NCBI RefSeq assembly: GCF_013407595.1
Contig: NZ_JABEKX010000002.1
Location: forward strand, 558,001-622,000
DNA from: Lacticaseibacillus absianus
GTDB lineage: Bacteria > Bacillota > Bacilli > Lactobacillales > Lactobacillaceae
Reading direction: 5' to 3'
Length of the DNA stretch: 64,000 nucleotides
Made by a program: the position numbers and the translations under genes. Below the pieces are notes generated by a model. It worked only from the letters and a program-made list of their open reading frames with translations, was not told the DNA's origin and ran no database searches. This document shows positions 54,274 through 63,522 of the stretch, in pieces. How positions within the stretch are numbered: position 1 is the first letter of the stretch; each line of letters opens with the position of its first letter.

Positions 54274-55530
54274 ATGTTTGACAACGTGGAGACCACCGGA
54301 CCAGTCACCTGCTCGTTTTGCGGCAAGTCGGCCGATCAGGTGAAAAAGATCGTTGCTGGCCCTGGGGTATATATTTGTAATGAATGTATCGACCTGTGCA
54401 AAGAGATCATCGATTCCGAATTCAAAGAAGAAGCTGCCCAAAACCAGCTTGAGGTGCCAAAGCCGATCGAGATCCTGAAGATCTTGAACGATTACGTGAT
54501 CGGCCAAGACGCGGCCAAGCGGGCACTGGCGGTGGCGGTGTACAACCACTACAAGCGCGTCAACCAGATGGAGATCGCCGATGCCGGCGACACGGAGCTA
54601 CAGAAGTCCAACATCGCGTTGATCGGCCCGACCGGGTCCGGGAAGACCTTCCTGGCGCAGAGCCTCGCGCGGATCCTGAACGTGCCGTTCGCGATCGCCG
54701 ATGCGACGACGCTGACAGAAGCTGGCTACGTCGGCGAAGACGTGGAGAACATCCTGTTGAAGTTGCTCCAAAACGCGGATTACGACGTCGAGCGGGCAGA
54801 AAAGGGGATCGTCTACATCGACGAGATCGATAAGATCGCCAAGAAGTCCGAGAATGTCTCGATCACGCGAGATGTTTCCGGTGAAGGGGTCCAGCAGGCG
54901 CTGCTGAAGATCCTCGAAGGCACGATCGCCAATGTGCCACCGCAGGGCGGGCGCAAGCACCCGCAGCAGGAGTTCATCCAGATCGATACGACGAACATCC
55001 TGTTCATCGTCGGTGGGGCGTTCGACGGCATCGAGACGATCGTCAAGAACCGGATGGGCGAAAAGACGATCGGGTTCGGCGCAGGCGGCAAGACCGTCGC
55101 GGGCTACGACGACAGCAAGTCAGTGATGCAGCAGATCGTCCCGGAAGACCTGATGAAGTTCGGGATCATTCCAGAGTTCATCGGGCGGATCCCGATCATC
55201 GCGGCGCTTGAGAAGCTGACGGAAGACGACCTGGTCCAGATCTTGACCGAACCGAAGAACGCGCTGGTCAAGCAGTACCAGAAACTGTTGAGCCTCGACG
55301 ACACCGACCTCGAGTTCACCCCGGACGCCTTGCACGCGATCGCACACAAGGCGATCGAGCGCGACACCGGGGCGCGCGGTCTCCGGTCGATCATCGAAGC
55401 CGTGATGCAGGATCTGATGTTCGACTTGCCGAGTCGGCCGGATGTCGCCAAAGCCGTCGTGACCAAGGCGGCGGTCGACGGGACCGGCGCGCCAGAGATG
55501 GTGCTCGCCGATGGCCAACAGGCGTCGTGA
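54274..55530 (+). CDS. clpX: ATP-dependent Clp protease ATP-binding subunit ClpX
   Basis: A 418-residue AAA+ unfoldase that feeds substrates to ClpP. The N-terminal zinc finger uses Cys13, Cys16, Cys35 and Cys38. Walker A is G-P-T-G-S-G-K-T (118-125), Walker B I-V-Y-I-D-E-I-D. The I-G-F loop that docks ClpP is in K-T-I-G-F-G-A. AAGGGG precedes ATG 54274. Confidence 0.97.
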   Translation: MFDNVETTGPVTCSFCGKSADQVKKIVAGPGVYICNECIDLCKEIIDSEFKEEAAQNQLEVPKPIEILKILNDYVIGQDAAKRALAVAVYNHYKRVNQMEIADAGDTELQKSNIALIGPTGSGKTFLAQSLARILNVPFAIADATTLTEAGYVGEDVENILLKLLQNADYDVERAEKGIVYIDEIDKIAKKSENVSITRDVSGEGVQQALLKILEGTIANVPPQGGRKHPQQEFIQIDTTNILFIVGGAFDGIETIVKNRMGEKTIGFGAGGKTVAGYDDSKSVMQQIVPEDLMKFGIIPEFIGRIPIIAALEKLTEDDLVQILTEPKNALVKQYQKLLSLDDTDLEFTPDALHAIAHKAIERDTGARGLRSIIEAVMQDLMFDLPSRPDVAKAVVTKAAVDGTGAPEMVLADGQQAS

Positions 55531-55545
55531 CCACTGGTTCAACTT

Positions 55546-55567
55546 AAGCCGCTGCGGCGGCTTTTTA
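55546..55567 (+). terminator. clpX terminator
   Basis: AGCCGC/GCGGCT stem with a TGCG loop, followed by TTTTATT. Confidence 0.8.
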
Positions 55568-55632
55568 TTATGCCGATGGGAATTGTCCGACGTTCTATGA
55601 TACACTAGACCTCAGTTAAGGAGTGAGCCCGA

Positions 55633-56241
55633 GTGAAAGTCCATGAAGTTGACCTAGAGATTAGTGCGGCCAGCGCCGCACAGTACCCCACGACCGGGTA
55701 TCCGGAGATCACGTTCGTCGGCCGGAGCAATGTCGGTAAGTCCAGCCTGATCAACCGGATGATCGACCGTAAGAGCATGGCGCGGACATCCAGCGTGCCC
55801 GGTAAAACACAGACGCTGAATTTTTATGATGTTGAGCACAAGCTCTACTTCGTTGACGTCCCCGGATACGGGTACGCGAAGGTCTCGAAGACCGCGCGGA
55901 TGAAGTTCGCCGCAATGATCGAAGAGTACCTGAGCACGCGCAAAGTACTGCGTGGCGCGGTGCTACTGGTCGATGCGCGGCACGAGCCGAGTGAAGACGA
56001 CGTCAGCATGTACCAGTACCTCAAGTACTTCAACATCAAGGTACTAGTGGTCGGGACCAAGGTCGACAAGACCAGCCGGGCCAAACGTGCGGCGATCATC
56101 AACCAGATCAAGCGCACCCTCGACCTCAACCAGACGGATGACTTGGTCCTGTTTTCGGCCGAGACCGGCGAAGGCAAGCCGCAAGTGTGGCAGTGGCTAG
56201 AGGCGACCGCTGGGGTGACCGGGGACGAAGGGGAGGAATAG
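55633..56241 (+). CDS. engB: Ribosome biogenesis GTP-binding protein (EngB/YsxC)
   Basis: A 202-residue GTPase for large-subunit assembly. G1 is G-R-S-N-V-G-K-S-S (near residue 30); D-V-P-G-Y-G-Y-A and T-K-V-D-K are G3 and G4. The start is GTG 55633 with AAGGAG nine bases upstream. An extended -10 TGATACACT (55598-55606) precedes it. It follows clpX as usual and is three bases from the next gene. Confidence 0.95.
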   Translation: MKVHEVDLEISAASAAQYPTTGYPEITFVGRSNVGKSSLINRMIDRKSMARTSSVPGKTQTLNFYDVEHKLYFVDVPGYGYAKVSKTARMKFAAMIEEYLSTRKVLRGAVLLVDARHEPSEDDVSMYQYLKYFNIKVLVVGTKVDKTSRAKRAAIINQIKRTLDLNQTDDLVLFSAETGEGKPQVWQWLEATAGVTGDEGEE

Positions 56242-56243
56242 TT

Positions 56244-56534
56244 GTGGAGCTGAATGACTATCAACAGCAGGCCAACAAGACGCTGGCTGGCAATGAGCAT
56301 GTGCTGACGAACCTGACGCTGGGGCTCGCTTCCGACGGCGGCAAGGTCGTGGACTTGGTCAAGAAGTACACCTTTCAGGGGTACGACCTCGACCGCGCGG
56401 AGCTCAAACGCGATCTCGGCGACGTCCTGTGGTATTTGTCACAGATCGCGCTGTGGGCGGACATCCCGTTCGATGAGGTCGCGCAGGCGAACCTGACGAA
56501 GCTGAAGAAGAAGTACCCGAACATCAAGCTGTGA
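56244..56534 (+). CDS. MazG-like nucleotide pyrophosphohydrolase
   Basis: A 96-residue all-alpha protein with the MazG-type metal pattern E-L-K-R-D-L-G-D-V-L-W-Y (near residue 53). Family members hydrolyse NTPs to NMP and pyrophosphate in nucleotide-pool housekeeping. GTG 56244 follows GGGAGG and lies just after the engB stop; earlier in-frame codons overlap engB. The short single-domain form is common in Firmicutes. Confidence 0.82.
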   Translation: MELNDYQQQANKTLAGNEHVLTNLTLGLASDGGKVVDLVKKYTFQGYDLDRAELKRDLGDVLWYLSQIALWADIPFDEVAQANLTKLKKKYPNIKL

Positions 56535-56574
56535 GCAGGCGCCTTTTTTGCCCCACTCGAAAGGAGAAACTGCC

Positions 56575-56886
56575 ATGTCCTTGACGCCTGACCAACGCGC
56601 CGCGACGCGCGCCGAATTCGCCGCGAATCTGCGGCTGAGCGGACAGACCCCGCGGCGAGTGGCCGTCGGGTTGCACATTAGCGAGGCCAAGTTGCAGCGC
56701 GTGATGACCTTGACCCAACAGTCGCTCAACGACCCGTGGATCCTGCGCAATTACCTGCTCGCGGCGGTGGCGGCGACCGGGCAGACGCCGGTGCCGTTCA
56801 CCGCACTCGCCGGTGACTGGCACCGGTACTGGTTCTTGGACGCGGACGCGATCGACCAGCAGGCGATGAGCCCGGGCGACCAGTAA
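56575..56886 (+). CDS. DUF2316 family protein
   Basis: A 103-residue protein with the DUF2316 pattern: M-S-L-T-P-D-Q-R-A-A-T at the start, D-P-W-I-L-R-N-Y-L in the middle and T-P-V-P-F-T-A-L-A-G-D-W-H-R-Y-W-F-L near the end. A helix-turn-helix-like stretch at about 25-45 (G-L-H-I-S-E-A-K-L-Q-R-V) suggests nucleic acid binding, which is inferred. AAAGGAG precedes ATG 56575. Confidence 0.85.
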   Translation: MSLTPDQRAATRAEFAANLRLSGQTPRRVAVGLHISEAKLQRVMTLTQQSLNDPWILRNYLLAAVAATGQTPVPFTALAGDWHRYWFLDADAIDQQAMSPGDQ

Positions 56887-56939
56887 CATGAGAACAGCAA
56901 AAAACGGCCGGATATCCGGCCGTTTTTGCTGTTCTCATG
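56887..56939. terminator. Long palindromic bidirectional terminator
   Basis: An almost perfect 53-bp palindrome (CATGAGAACAGC...GCTGTTCTCATG) with a core of CGGCCGGATATCCGGCCG flanked by A6 and T5. It ends DUF2316 on the plus strand and the small gene on the minus strand; the latter's stop codon lies inside it. Confidence 0.93.
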
Positions 56940-57087
56940 GGTTGTCTTTGGCGGCGGCCTTCTTGGCCACCTCGGCTTGTTTCTTTGGGTCTGCGCCTGT
57001 TGCGGCTTTTTTCTCTTCTTCCGGGACCGCGGCGAACTTATCGAACATCTCGCCCCAGTCGGTCTTCGTGTTGACCTTCAGTGCCAT
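56935..57087 (-). CDS. 50-residue small protein (SPJ_0845-like)
   Basis: ATG 57087 to TGA 56935-56937, with AAAGGAG seven bases upstream and an extended -10 TGCTATAAT (minus, 57117-57125) ahead. The product is highly charged: W-G-E-M-F-D-K-F-A followed by a Lys/Glu/Ala-rich helix. It has a promoter, ribosome binding site and terminator, so it is probably a real gene. It resembles the short SPJ_0845 family of streptococci and lactobacilli; I am not certain. Function is unknown. Confidence 0.7.
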   Translation of the reverse strand: MALKVNTKTDWGEMFDKFAAVPEEEKKAATGADPKKQAEVAKKAAAKDNP

Positions 57088-57178
57088 GCGCTCACTCCTT
57101 TGCAGCGTTTGTCCGCATTATAGCATGCAGACGGCGAAGTTGCGACGGGCAAGCGCTGTGAAAATGTATGAATATTAC

Positions 57179-57207
57179 TTGCATAAAAATGAATATGGGT
57201 GTATTGT
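57179..57207 (+). promoter_or_regulatory. Promoter of the glutamine-type transporter operon
   Basis: TTGCAT (57179-57184), 17 bases, TATTGT (57202-57207). Confidence 0.65.
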
Positions 57208-57244
57208 ATGAATCATGATAAATCGTCAGGGGGAAGTTTTACCA

Positions 57245-58702
57245 ATGAAGAAGTTGATGCACTGGGTCATGCCACTGATCCTCGGCCTGGTTGCCGCCGT
57301 CACGGCCGCAGTGACGCCGGTCCACGCGGCGGACAACAGCCTGCAGAAGATCCAGGCCAAAGGCACCATCGTGATGGGTACCAGCCCGGATTACGCACCT
57401 TACGAATTTTTGGTCAACGAGAACGGGAAGAACCAGGTCGTCGGGATCGACGTCGAGATCGCGAAGAAGATCGCCGCCGACATGGGCGTCAAGCTGGTGA
57501 TCAAGCAGATGGACTTCGACTCACTGCTGGTCGGGTTGCAGACGGGGAAGGTCGACATGGTCCTGTCCGCGATGACACCGACTGCGGAGCGGAAGCAGAG
57601 CGTCGATTTTTCCAGCATCTACTACACCGCCGATCAAGACATCATCGTCAACAAGGCCGACGCGAAGCTCTACAAGAGTGCTGAGTCCTTCGTCGGCAAG
57701 AAAGTTGGCGCGCAGACCGGCTCCATGCAGGCAGACCTGGTCAAGTCTGAGATGACTGATTCCAAGCTGCTCGGGCTGACGAAGGTGACGGACCTGATCC
57801 TGGCGCTGAAGTCCCACAAGGTCGAAGGCGTCGTCGCCGAAGAACCGGTCGCCACGGCGTATGTCCAAAACGATCCGCAACTGGCGATGGTCAAGTCGGG
57901 GTGGACCTTGGACCCCGAGGAAAACGGGCAGGCGATCGGGTTTGCCAAAGGGTCGGACGCTTTGGTCGCCCAGGCCAATCAGTCGATCGCCGAGATCAAG
58001 AAGCAGGGGCTGATCAAGTCCTACATGAAGACCGCCGGCAAGGCCATGACCCAAAACACGGCGAACACCTCCATGTTCCACTACTGGCAGTTCTTCGCCA
58101 AGGGGATCGGCTACACCTTGCTGATCACCGCGGTCGCTGTCGTGATCGGGGTCCTGCTGGGCACGCTCCTGGCGCTGATGCGTCTCGGCCACGTCAAGCT
58201 GGTCAAGGCGCTGGCCGTTGCCTACATTGAATTCGTCCGCGGCACGCCGCTGATGATCCAAGTGATGTTCGTCTACTTCGGGATCGGCATGTTCATCGAC
58301 ATTCCGGCCCTGATCGCCGGGATCATCGCCGTCGCGCTGAACTCCGGTGCGTATGTCGCTGAGATCATCCGCGGCGGAATCGAAAGTATCCCGACGGGTC
58401 AGACCGAAGCGGCACGCTCGCTTGGGCTGTCGCAGAAGCAGACGATGCAAAGCGTGGTCCTGCCACAGGCGATCAAGAACATCTGGCCGGCGCTGGGTAA
58501 CGAGTTCATCTCGCTGATCAAGGAAAGCTCGATCGTCTCCATCATCGGGGTCACGGACTTGATCTACCAGCTCAAGGTCGTGCAGACTGCGACCTATAAG
58601 GGCGTGCAGCCGATCTTCGTCGCCATGGTCATTTACTTTGTGCTCACATTCGGGCTGTCCAAACTGCTCGGTCACTTTGAAAGGAAGATGAAACATGAGT
58701 AA
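57245..58702 (+). CDS. Amino-acid ABC transporter, fused substrate-binding and permease protein
   Basis: A 485-residue GlnP-type fusion. Residues 1-28 are a signal peptide or membrane anchor ending A-H-A. About 35-265 is a family 3 solute-binding domain (Y-A-P-Y-E-F near 50, D-M-V-L-S-A-M-T-P near 108). About 285-480 is the membrane domain with the ATPase-docking E-A-A-R-S-L-G-L motif. Only one binding domain is present, whereas lactococcal GlnP has two. The likely substrate is glutamine or another polar amino acid. ATG 57245 follows GGGGGAAG. Confidence 0.92.
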   Translation: MKKLMHWVMPLILGLVAAVTAAVTPVHAADNSLQKIQAKGTIVMGTSPDYAPYEFLVNENGKNQVVGIDVEIAKKIAADMGVKLVIKQMDFDSLLVGLQTGKVDMVLSAMTPTAERKQSVDFSSIYYTADQDIIVNKADAKLYKSAESFVGKKVGAQTGSMQADLVKSEMTDSKLLGLTKVTDLILALKSHKVEGVVAEEPVATAYVQNDPQLAMVKSGWTLDPEENGQAIGFAKGSDALVAQANQSIAEIKKQGLIKSYMKTAGKAMTQNTANTSMFHYWQFFAKGIGYTLLITAVAVVIGVLLGTLLALMRLGHVKLVKALAVAYIEFVRGTPLMIQVMFVYFGIGMFIDIPALIAGIIAVALNSGAYVAEIIRGGIESIPTGQTEAARSLGLSQKQTMQSVVLPQAIKNIWPALGNEFISLIKESSIVSIIGVTDLIYQLKVVQTATYKGVQPIFVAMVIYFVLTFGLSKLLGHFERKMKHE

Positions 58703-59438
58703 GCCTTTGATCCAAATCAACCACCTCGTGAAAAAATTCGGTGACACCGTCGTCTTGAACGACATCACTGAGACCATCAACCAAGGCGACGTGATCGTCG
58801 TCATCGGGGCGTCTGGCGGTGGGAAGTCCACCTTCTTGCGCAGCCTGAACCTGCTGAACCAGCCGACTAGCGGCGAGATCGAATTCGAAGGGACGAACCT
58901 GGTCGGCCTGTCCGAAAAGCAGCTCGATGCCGTGCGCGAGAAGATGGGCATGGTGTTCCAGCAGTTCAACCTGTTCCCGAACATGACGGTGCTGGAGAAC
59001 ATCAAGTTAGCGCCGATGAAGGTCAAGGCGACCAGCGATGCTGAGGCGACCGCCAAAGCCAAGAGCTTGCTCGATCAGGTCGGTTTGGCGGACAAGGCCG
59101 ACGCCTACCCGGCTAGCCTGTCCGGGGGTCAGATGCAGCGTGTGGCGATCGCCCGTGCGCTGGCGATGGAACCTGACGTGATGCTGTTTGACGAACCGAC
59201 CAGCGCGCTCGATCCCGAGATGGTTGGCGAAGTGCTCAAGGTCATGCAGGACCTGGCCAAGTCCGGCATGACGATGATCGTGGTCACCCACGAAATGGGC
59301 TTTGCCCGCGAAGTGGCCGACCAGGTCTGGTTCATGGATCAAGGCGTGATCGCGGAAAAAGGCACGCCGGAGCAGATCTTCACCGCCCCGACGGAAGCCC
59401 GGACCAAGGACTTTCTGAGCAAGGTCCTGGCCCAATAA
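58695..59438 (+). CDS. glnQ: Amino-acid ABC transporter ATP-binding protein (GlnQ type)
   Basis: A 247-residue ATPase driving the transporter encoded just upstream (eight-base overlap). Walker A is G-A-S-G-G-G-K-S-T (38-46), the signature is L-S-G-G-Q-M-Q, and Walker B is [13 protein letters not shown]. The specificity is set by the fused binding domain, so the symbol is by family only. Confidence 0.92.
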   Translation: MSKPLIQINHLVKKFGDTVVLNDITETINQGDVIVVIGASGGGKSTFLRSLNLLNQPTSGEIEFEGTNLVGLSEKQLDAVREKMGMVFQQFNLFPNMTVLENIKLAPMKVKATSDAEATAKAKSLLDQVGLADKADAYPASLSGGQMQRVAIARALAMEPDVMLFDEPTSALDPEMVGEVLKVMQDLAKSGMTMIVVTHEMGFAREVADQVWFMDQGVIAEKGTPEQIFTAPTEARTKDFLSKVLAQ

Positions 59439-59524
59439 GTGGCGCGACGGGGCCAAGACATAATGAACGGCCCAAGGCTGCATCACGACTAGTCCAGAAT
59501 AGTCCGCCCCATACGCGACGCCCA

Positions 59525-59647
59525 TTGCTTCCGTCCGGCTATGCCGAACTCAGCAGTCAGTACAGTTGCTTCCGTCCGACCATGCCGAAGGCCGCAGTCA
59601 GTACAATTGCTTCCGTCCGGCATAGCCGAAGGTCGCAGTGTGGCGTC
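59525..59647 (+). repeat. Three tandem 41-bp repeats in the glnQ-uvrC gap
   Basis: Units begin at 59525, 59566 and 59607 with TTGCTTCCGTCCG; the first two end CAGTCAGTACA. Each has a small dyad in its centre: GGCTATGCC, GACCATGCC, GGCATAGCC. The third is the exact reverse complement of the first. There is no open frame of interest. The gap 59439-59995 also holds a long hairpin (59705-59752) and the uvrC promoter, and no gene I can support. Confidence 0.88.
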
Positions 59648-59704
59648 CTAACGCATGCCTGCCCGTCACTCACGACGATCGAACGGGCAGAACAAGCCAT
59701 ATAC

Positions 59705-59752
59705 GCACGGCCCCGTGTCCCCCTTGAAGTTTGGGGGGTCACGGGGCCGTGC
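59705..59752. terminator. Very stable GC-rich hairpin, possible glnQ terminator
   Basis: Left arm 59705-59723 and right arm 59734-59752 match at 18 of 19 positions (GCACGGCCCCGTG plus CCCCC). Only TTT follows, so termination strength is uncertain. It lies 265 bases after glnQ. Confidence 0.5.
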
Positions 59753-59931
59753 TTTACGCTGGTACAGCGCTTTATGGCCCAGCCTCGGTTGTGGCTGATC
59801 GCGGCGGCGACTGGCGGTGAAGGCGGCAAGCGCCTAGTGGTTGGCGCACCCGCGCGTGAGCTGGGCGGGCGTGCACTGGGCATTCGAGCGCTTGTGCGGG
59901 GCATGGCCGCGTCGTGGTGGGGGCGGCGCGC

Positions 59932-59960
59932 TTGCAGGCGAGGGGGACAATCAGTACAAT
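59932..59960 (+). promoter_or_regulatory. uvrC promoter
   Basis: TTGCAG (59932-59937), 17 bases, TACAAT (59955-59960). I see no LexA/DinR-type operator over it. Confidence 0.7.
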
Positions 59961-59995
59961 AGGAGGCGAACGTTTGTTTCGAGAGGAGGGGCACA

Positions 59996-61777
59996 GTGGC
60001 CTCAGAACACATTGAACACAAGCTGGCGCTGCTGCCGGACCTGCCGGGATGCTATCAGATGAAGGACCTCAACGGTAAGATCATCTACGTCGGCAAGGCG
60101 AAGAACCTGAAGAACCGCGTGCGGTCGTACTTCAAGAGCAGCCACGACGGGAAGACCGCGCAGCTGGTCGCGAACATCGCTGATTTTGACTACATCGTCA
60201 CCTCCAGCGATAAGGAAGCCTTCCTGCTGGAGATCACGCTGATCCAGAAGTGGCAGCCTTACTACAACATCAAGTTGAAGAAGGGCACCGGTTACCCGTA
60301 CATCAAGATCACCAACGAGCGCGACCCGAAGCTCTTGATCACCGGCGACATTAAGAAGGACGGCGCGTATTACTTCGGGCCATATCCGAATGTCTACGCC
60401 GCCCAGGAGACCATGCACTTCCTGCAAAAAGTCTACCCGCTACGCCGCTGCAACGGCTATCAGGGCCGCCCGTGCCTGTACTACCACATGGGGCAATGCC
60501 TCGGTGCGTGCTGGCGGACGGTGCCGGAGGCCGAGTACACCGCACAGATCGCCAAGATCCGCAGCTTTTTGGATGGCAACACCGGCACAGTGACCCGGAC
60601 GCTGACCAAGCAGATGCAGACGGCGGCGGCGAACTTGGAGTTCGAGCGCGCGGCCGAGCTACGCGACCAGCTGCACTACATCGACGTGACGGTCGAGAAG
60701 CAGAAGATCATCTCGACGGACAAAACGCAGCGCGACATCTTCAATTTTTACATGGATAAGGGGTGGATCTCGATCCAGGTCTTCTTCATTCGCCAGGCGC
60801 GTCTGATGAAGCGCGAGTCGCGCCTGTTCCCAATCGTCAACTCGGCTGAAGAGGAGCTGGAGTCGTTCATCCTGCAGTTCTACGACCGCAAGAACAACGT
60901 CCGGCCCAAGGAGGTCTTGGTGCCGGCGGGGCTTGACCGCGAGTTGCTGGCGTCGGTACTGGAGCTACCGGTGCGGACCCCCCAGCGCGGGGAGAAGCGT
61001 GCGCTGATGGACCTCGCGCACAAGAACGCGCAGATCAAGCTGGAGGAGAAGTTCCGGCTGATGGAGCTGGACAACCGAACCACCGTCGGCGCGCAAAAAG
61101 AGCTGTTCGACGCGCTGGGGTTGCCGTACGGCCGCGTGATCGAGGCGTTCGACCACAGTCACCTCCAAGGCGCCGAGCCGGTGTCGGCGATGGTCCAGTT
61201 CGTCGACGGTCAAGCGGAGAAGACCAACTACCGCAAGTACAAGCTGGCCGCGGCCGAGGATAGCCACAGTGCTAACGAAGATGCCAACACGCGCGAGGTG
61301 ATCCGGCGCCGGTTCACCCGCTTGCTCAAGGAGCACGCGACCTTGCCGGACCTGATCCTGATGGACGGCGGGGTGGTGGAGCTCAATGCGGCTAGAGACG
61401 TGCTCGAAAACGAGCTCAACCTCGACATCCCGGTGGCGGGGATGGTCAAGAACAACAAGCACCAGACCGCGGCGTTGCTGTTCGGCGATCAAGATGCGCC
61501 GATCGACTTGGACCCGCAGTCGCAAGGCTTTTTCCTGCTGACGCGTATCCAAGATGAGGTGCACCGCTTCGCCATCACGTTCCACCGTCAGCTGCGCAAC
61601 AAGAACTCCCTGGCGTCGCGCCTCGAGACGATCCAAGGGGTCGGACCGAAGACGCGCACGAAGTTGCTGCGTGAGTTCAAGACCATCAACCACATCAAGA
61701 CGGCCAGCCTGGCCGACCTGCAGGCCCTCGGGATCAGCAAGTCGGTCGCCCAGGCGATCAAGGTTTCGCTGCAATAA
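59996..61777 (+). CDS. uvrC: Excinuclease ABC subunit C
   Basis: A 593-residue nuclease of nucleotide excision repair. The N-terminal GIY-YIG domain (G-C-Y-Q-M-K, I-I-Y-V-G-K-A-K-N-L), the UVR motif binding UvrB (about 205-235), the RNase H-like domain (E-A-F-D-H-S-H-L near 383) and the C-terminal helix-hairpin-helix pair (Q-G-V-G-P-K-T, L-G-I-S) are all present. GTG 59996 follows GAGGAGGGG. The stop codon is the first part of a palindrome now split by an IS element. Confidence 0.97.
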   Translation: MASEHIEHKLALLPDLPGCYQMKDLNGKIIYVGKAKNLKNRVRSYFKSSHDGKTAQLVANIADFDYIVTSSDKEAFLLEITLIQKWQPYYNIKLKKGTGYPYIKITNERDPKLLITGDIKKDGAYYFGPYPNVYAAQETMHFLQKVYPLRRCNGYQGRPCLYYHMGQCLGACWRTVPEAEYTAQIAKIRSFLDGNTGTVTRTLTKQMQTAAANLEFERAAELRDQLHYIDVTVEKQKIISTDKTQRDIFNFYMDKGWISIQVFFIRQARLMKRESRLFPIVNSAEEELESFILQFYDRKNNVRPKEVLVPAGLDRELLASVLELPVRTPQRGEKRALMDLAHKNAQIKLEEKFRLMELDNRTTVGAQKELFDALGLPYGRVIEAFDHSHLQGAEPVSAMVQFVDGQAEKTNYRKYKLAAAEDSHSANEDANTREVIRRRFTRLLKEHATLPDLILMDGGVVELNAARDVLENELNLDIPVAGMVKNNKHQTAALLFGDQDAPIDLDPQSQGFFLLTRIQDEVHRFAITFHRQLRNKNSLASRLETIQGVGPKTRTKLLREFKTINHIKTASLADLQALGISKSVAQAIKVSLQ

Positions 61778-61799
61778 CGCACAGTGCCCCGGTGACTCG
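61776..61799 (+). repeat. Left half of a 24-bp inverted repeat split by the IS3 element
   Basis: AACGCACAGTGCCCCGGTGA plus CTCG. Its exact reverse complement is at 63523-63546. Each half overlaps the stop codon of the adjacent convergent gene, so together they look like an ancestral bidirectional terminator or palindrome interrupted by insertion. Confidence 0.85.
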
Positions 61800-61875
61800 A
61801 CCAGTGAGGGCTATACTCCTACCTAGGTAGACAAGCAAATAATTAAAGCTTGCCTTCTTAGGAAGGAGTTTTTTT

Positions 61876-62604
61876 ATGGGCCGGATAGGTTCAAGATACA
61901 CGCCCGAAGAGAAACTGTTCTACATTGGTTTGGTTAATGAGGGCGGCTGGAGTTCACAGGCAGTGGAAAGGATACACGGTATCGATCACCACCAGGTCAA
62001 CCAGTGGTTAGAACGTTACGCAGCTGATGGGATGGATGGTCTTAAGTCCAGGCATACTAACCAACAGTATTCTCGGGAGTTCAAGCTAGAAGTCGTGCAG
62101 AAGTACCTAGCCGGTAACACATCTTTTCGGCAGCTGGCTGTTGCCTACGGCATTCCGGGTAAAACCGTCATCAGTCAATGGGTATCCCTGTATACTAGTG
62201 GTAAATCACTACAAGCCACTGGGAGGGCCAAGCCAATGAAGGATGGACGCAAGACTACGCAGCTCGAACGTATCGAGATCGCACAATGGACCATCGCCAA
62301 CGAACACGACTACGTCGCCGCAACCCAGCGGTTCAACGTTTCGTATGGACAGGTTTATGCATGGGTCAAAAAGTTCAAGCAAGGTGGTGAGTCCGCCCTC
62401 GCAGACCGCCGCGGTAAGGCGAAGGAAGATAATAGTCAGCTCACTGAAGTAGAGCGTTTGAAGCTCGAGAACAAGCGACTACAGGCACGATTAACCCGTG
62501 TGTCAACGGAGGTCGCAGTGTTAAAAAAACTCCAAGAACTGGAAAGAGGGAATGTCGATCAGACAGGCAATATCAGGCCATTCAGCAACTCGCGCAAGAA
62601 GTGA
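61876..62604 (+). CDS. IS3-family OrfA (helix-turn-helix protein)
   Basis: A 242-residue DNA-binding protein with three helix-turn-helix units (about 10-55, 65-105 and 125-175) and a C-terminal leucine-rich coiled coil (L-K-L-E-N-K-R-L-Q-A-R-L), typical of the IS150 group. GGAAGGAG precedes ATG 61876. An A7 run at 62523-62529 in frame T-TAA-AAA-AAC context is a likely -1 slippery site; the -1 frame is open from there into orfB, giving an OrfAB transposase. Confidence 0.92.
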   Translation: MGRIGSRYTPEEKLFYIGLVNEGGWSSQAVERIHGIDHHQVNQWLERYAADGMDGLKSRHTNQQYSREFKLEVVQKYLAGNTSFRQLAVAYGIPGKTVISQWVSLYTSGKSLQATGRAKPMKDGRKTTQLERIEIAQWTIANEHDYVAATQRFNVSYGQVYAWVKKFKQGGESALADRRGKAKEDNSQLTEVERLKLENKRLQARLTRVSTEVAVLKKLQELERGNVDQTGNIRPFSNSRKK

Positions 62605-63479
62605 ATCCCGACTCCGGTCAGCTTTATGGCATCAGTGAGACATGCCGGTTTCTGGGTATCTCGCGTGCAGCGTACTACAAGTGGACGCATCGTAAGGTGA
62701 CGGTCCATGAACGGGAGAATCAGGCTATTCTGGCCTACATCGTGACCCTTGAGGAAAAGCATCACTATGTCTTCGGGGTTAAACGGCTCGTGACGTATAT
62801 CAATAAGGAAACACCCTATCACGTGAGTCACGGTCGTGTCCGCAGGCTCATGCGTCAGGGACGGATTCGAGCCTCTATCCGTGTAGCGAAGCACGATCGC
62901 AGAGCCGAGAGGAAGGAGTTCCTCCTAGCCAACAAGCTGTACACCGTCGATGCGGGGCATGCCTTCCACCCTAGCGCGGCCAACAAAGTCTGGGTGACCG
63001 ACTGTTCCGAGCTCACTTACGGTCAAGAAGGTAGACAGAAACTGCGGCTTAGTGCCGTGAAGGATCTCTATGATCACAGCGTGATTGCCTGGTGTGTGGC
63101 ACCGAGCGAAACCGCGGCGCTTACCACCAAGACGATTAAGCTGGCCATCAAGAGCAACAATGGCATCAGGCCAGAAATTACGCATAGTGACCAAGGATCG
63201 GCATACACCGGGCGCACCTACAACACGTTCTTAGCGGGTGAAGGAATTACCCACAGCATGTCGCGGCCAGGTACTCCTGGCGATAATAGCCCAATGGAGA
63301 GCCTGTGGAGCCATCTTAAGGTTGAGTGGTTCGCCTTTGAGCACTGCTTGTCCGAGCTTGAGATGATGAAGAGTATTGAAGCGGCAATCAACTGGTATAA
63401 CCACGAACGCCGCCAAGAAACACTAAACGGCATGACCCCGATGGAATACCGGAGTCATGCCGTAAGGAAAACTGCATAG
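62601..63479 (+). CDS. IS3-family OrfB (integrase-core transposase)
   Basis: A 292-residue rve-domain transposase. The catalytic DDE residues are in V-T-D-C-S-E-L, H-S-D-Q-G-S-A-Y and N-S-P-M-E-S-L-W. An HTH_21-like N-terminal region precedes them. The annotated GTG 62601 may not be used, because the frame is open back to the A7 slippery site in orfA; expression as an OrfAB fusion is more likely. Frame and motifs are intact, so the element may be active. Confidence 0.93.
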   Translation: MNPDSGQLYGISETCRFLGISRAAYYKWTHRKVTVHERENQAILAYIVTLEEKHHYVFGVKRLVTYINKETPYHVSHGRVRRLMRQGRIRASIRVAKHDRRAERKEFLLANKLYTVDAGHAFHPSAANKVWVTDCSELTYGQEGRQKLRLSAVKDLYDHSVIAWCVAPSETAALTTKTIKLAIKSNNGIRPEITHSDQGSAYTGRTYNTFLAGEGITHSMSRPGTPGDNSPMESLWSHLKVEWFAFEHCLSELEMMKSIEAAINWYNHERRQETLNGMTPMEYRSHAVRKTA

Positions 63480-63522
63480 GCACTTTAATTATTTGACCTG
63501 TCTACTTGACGCGGACCAGCGC

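Larger units (their letters stand above)
61827..63505 (+). mobile_element. IS3-family (IS150-like) insertion sequence
   Basis: Terminal inverted repeats: GTAGACAAGCAAATAATTAAAG from 61827 against the complement of the right end (63483-63505), identical over most positions with one inserted base. They enclose orfA and orfB. No target duplication is evident, so the exact boundary may be off by a few bases. The element is AT-richer than its flanks. Confidence 0.85.

Noticed and set aside
59525-59647. CRISPR array
   Set aside because: The 41-bp units are contiguous with no spacers, only three copies, and no cas gene is nearby.
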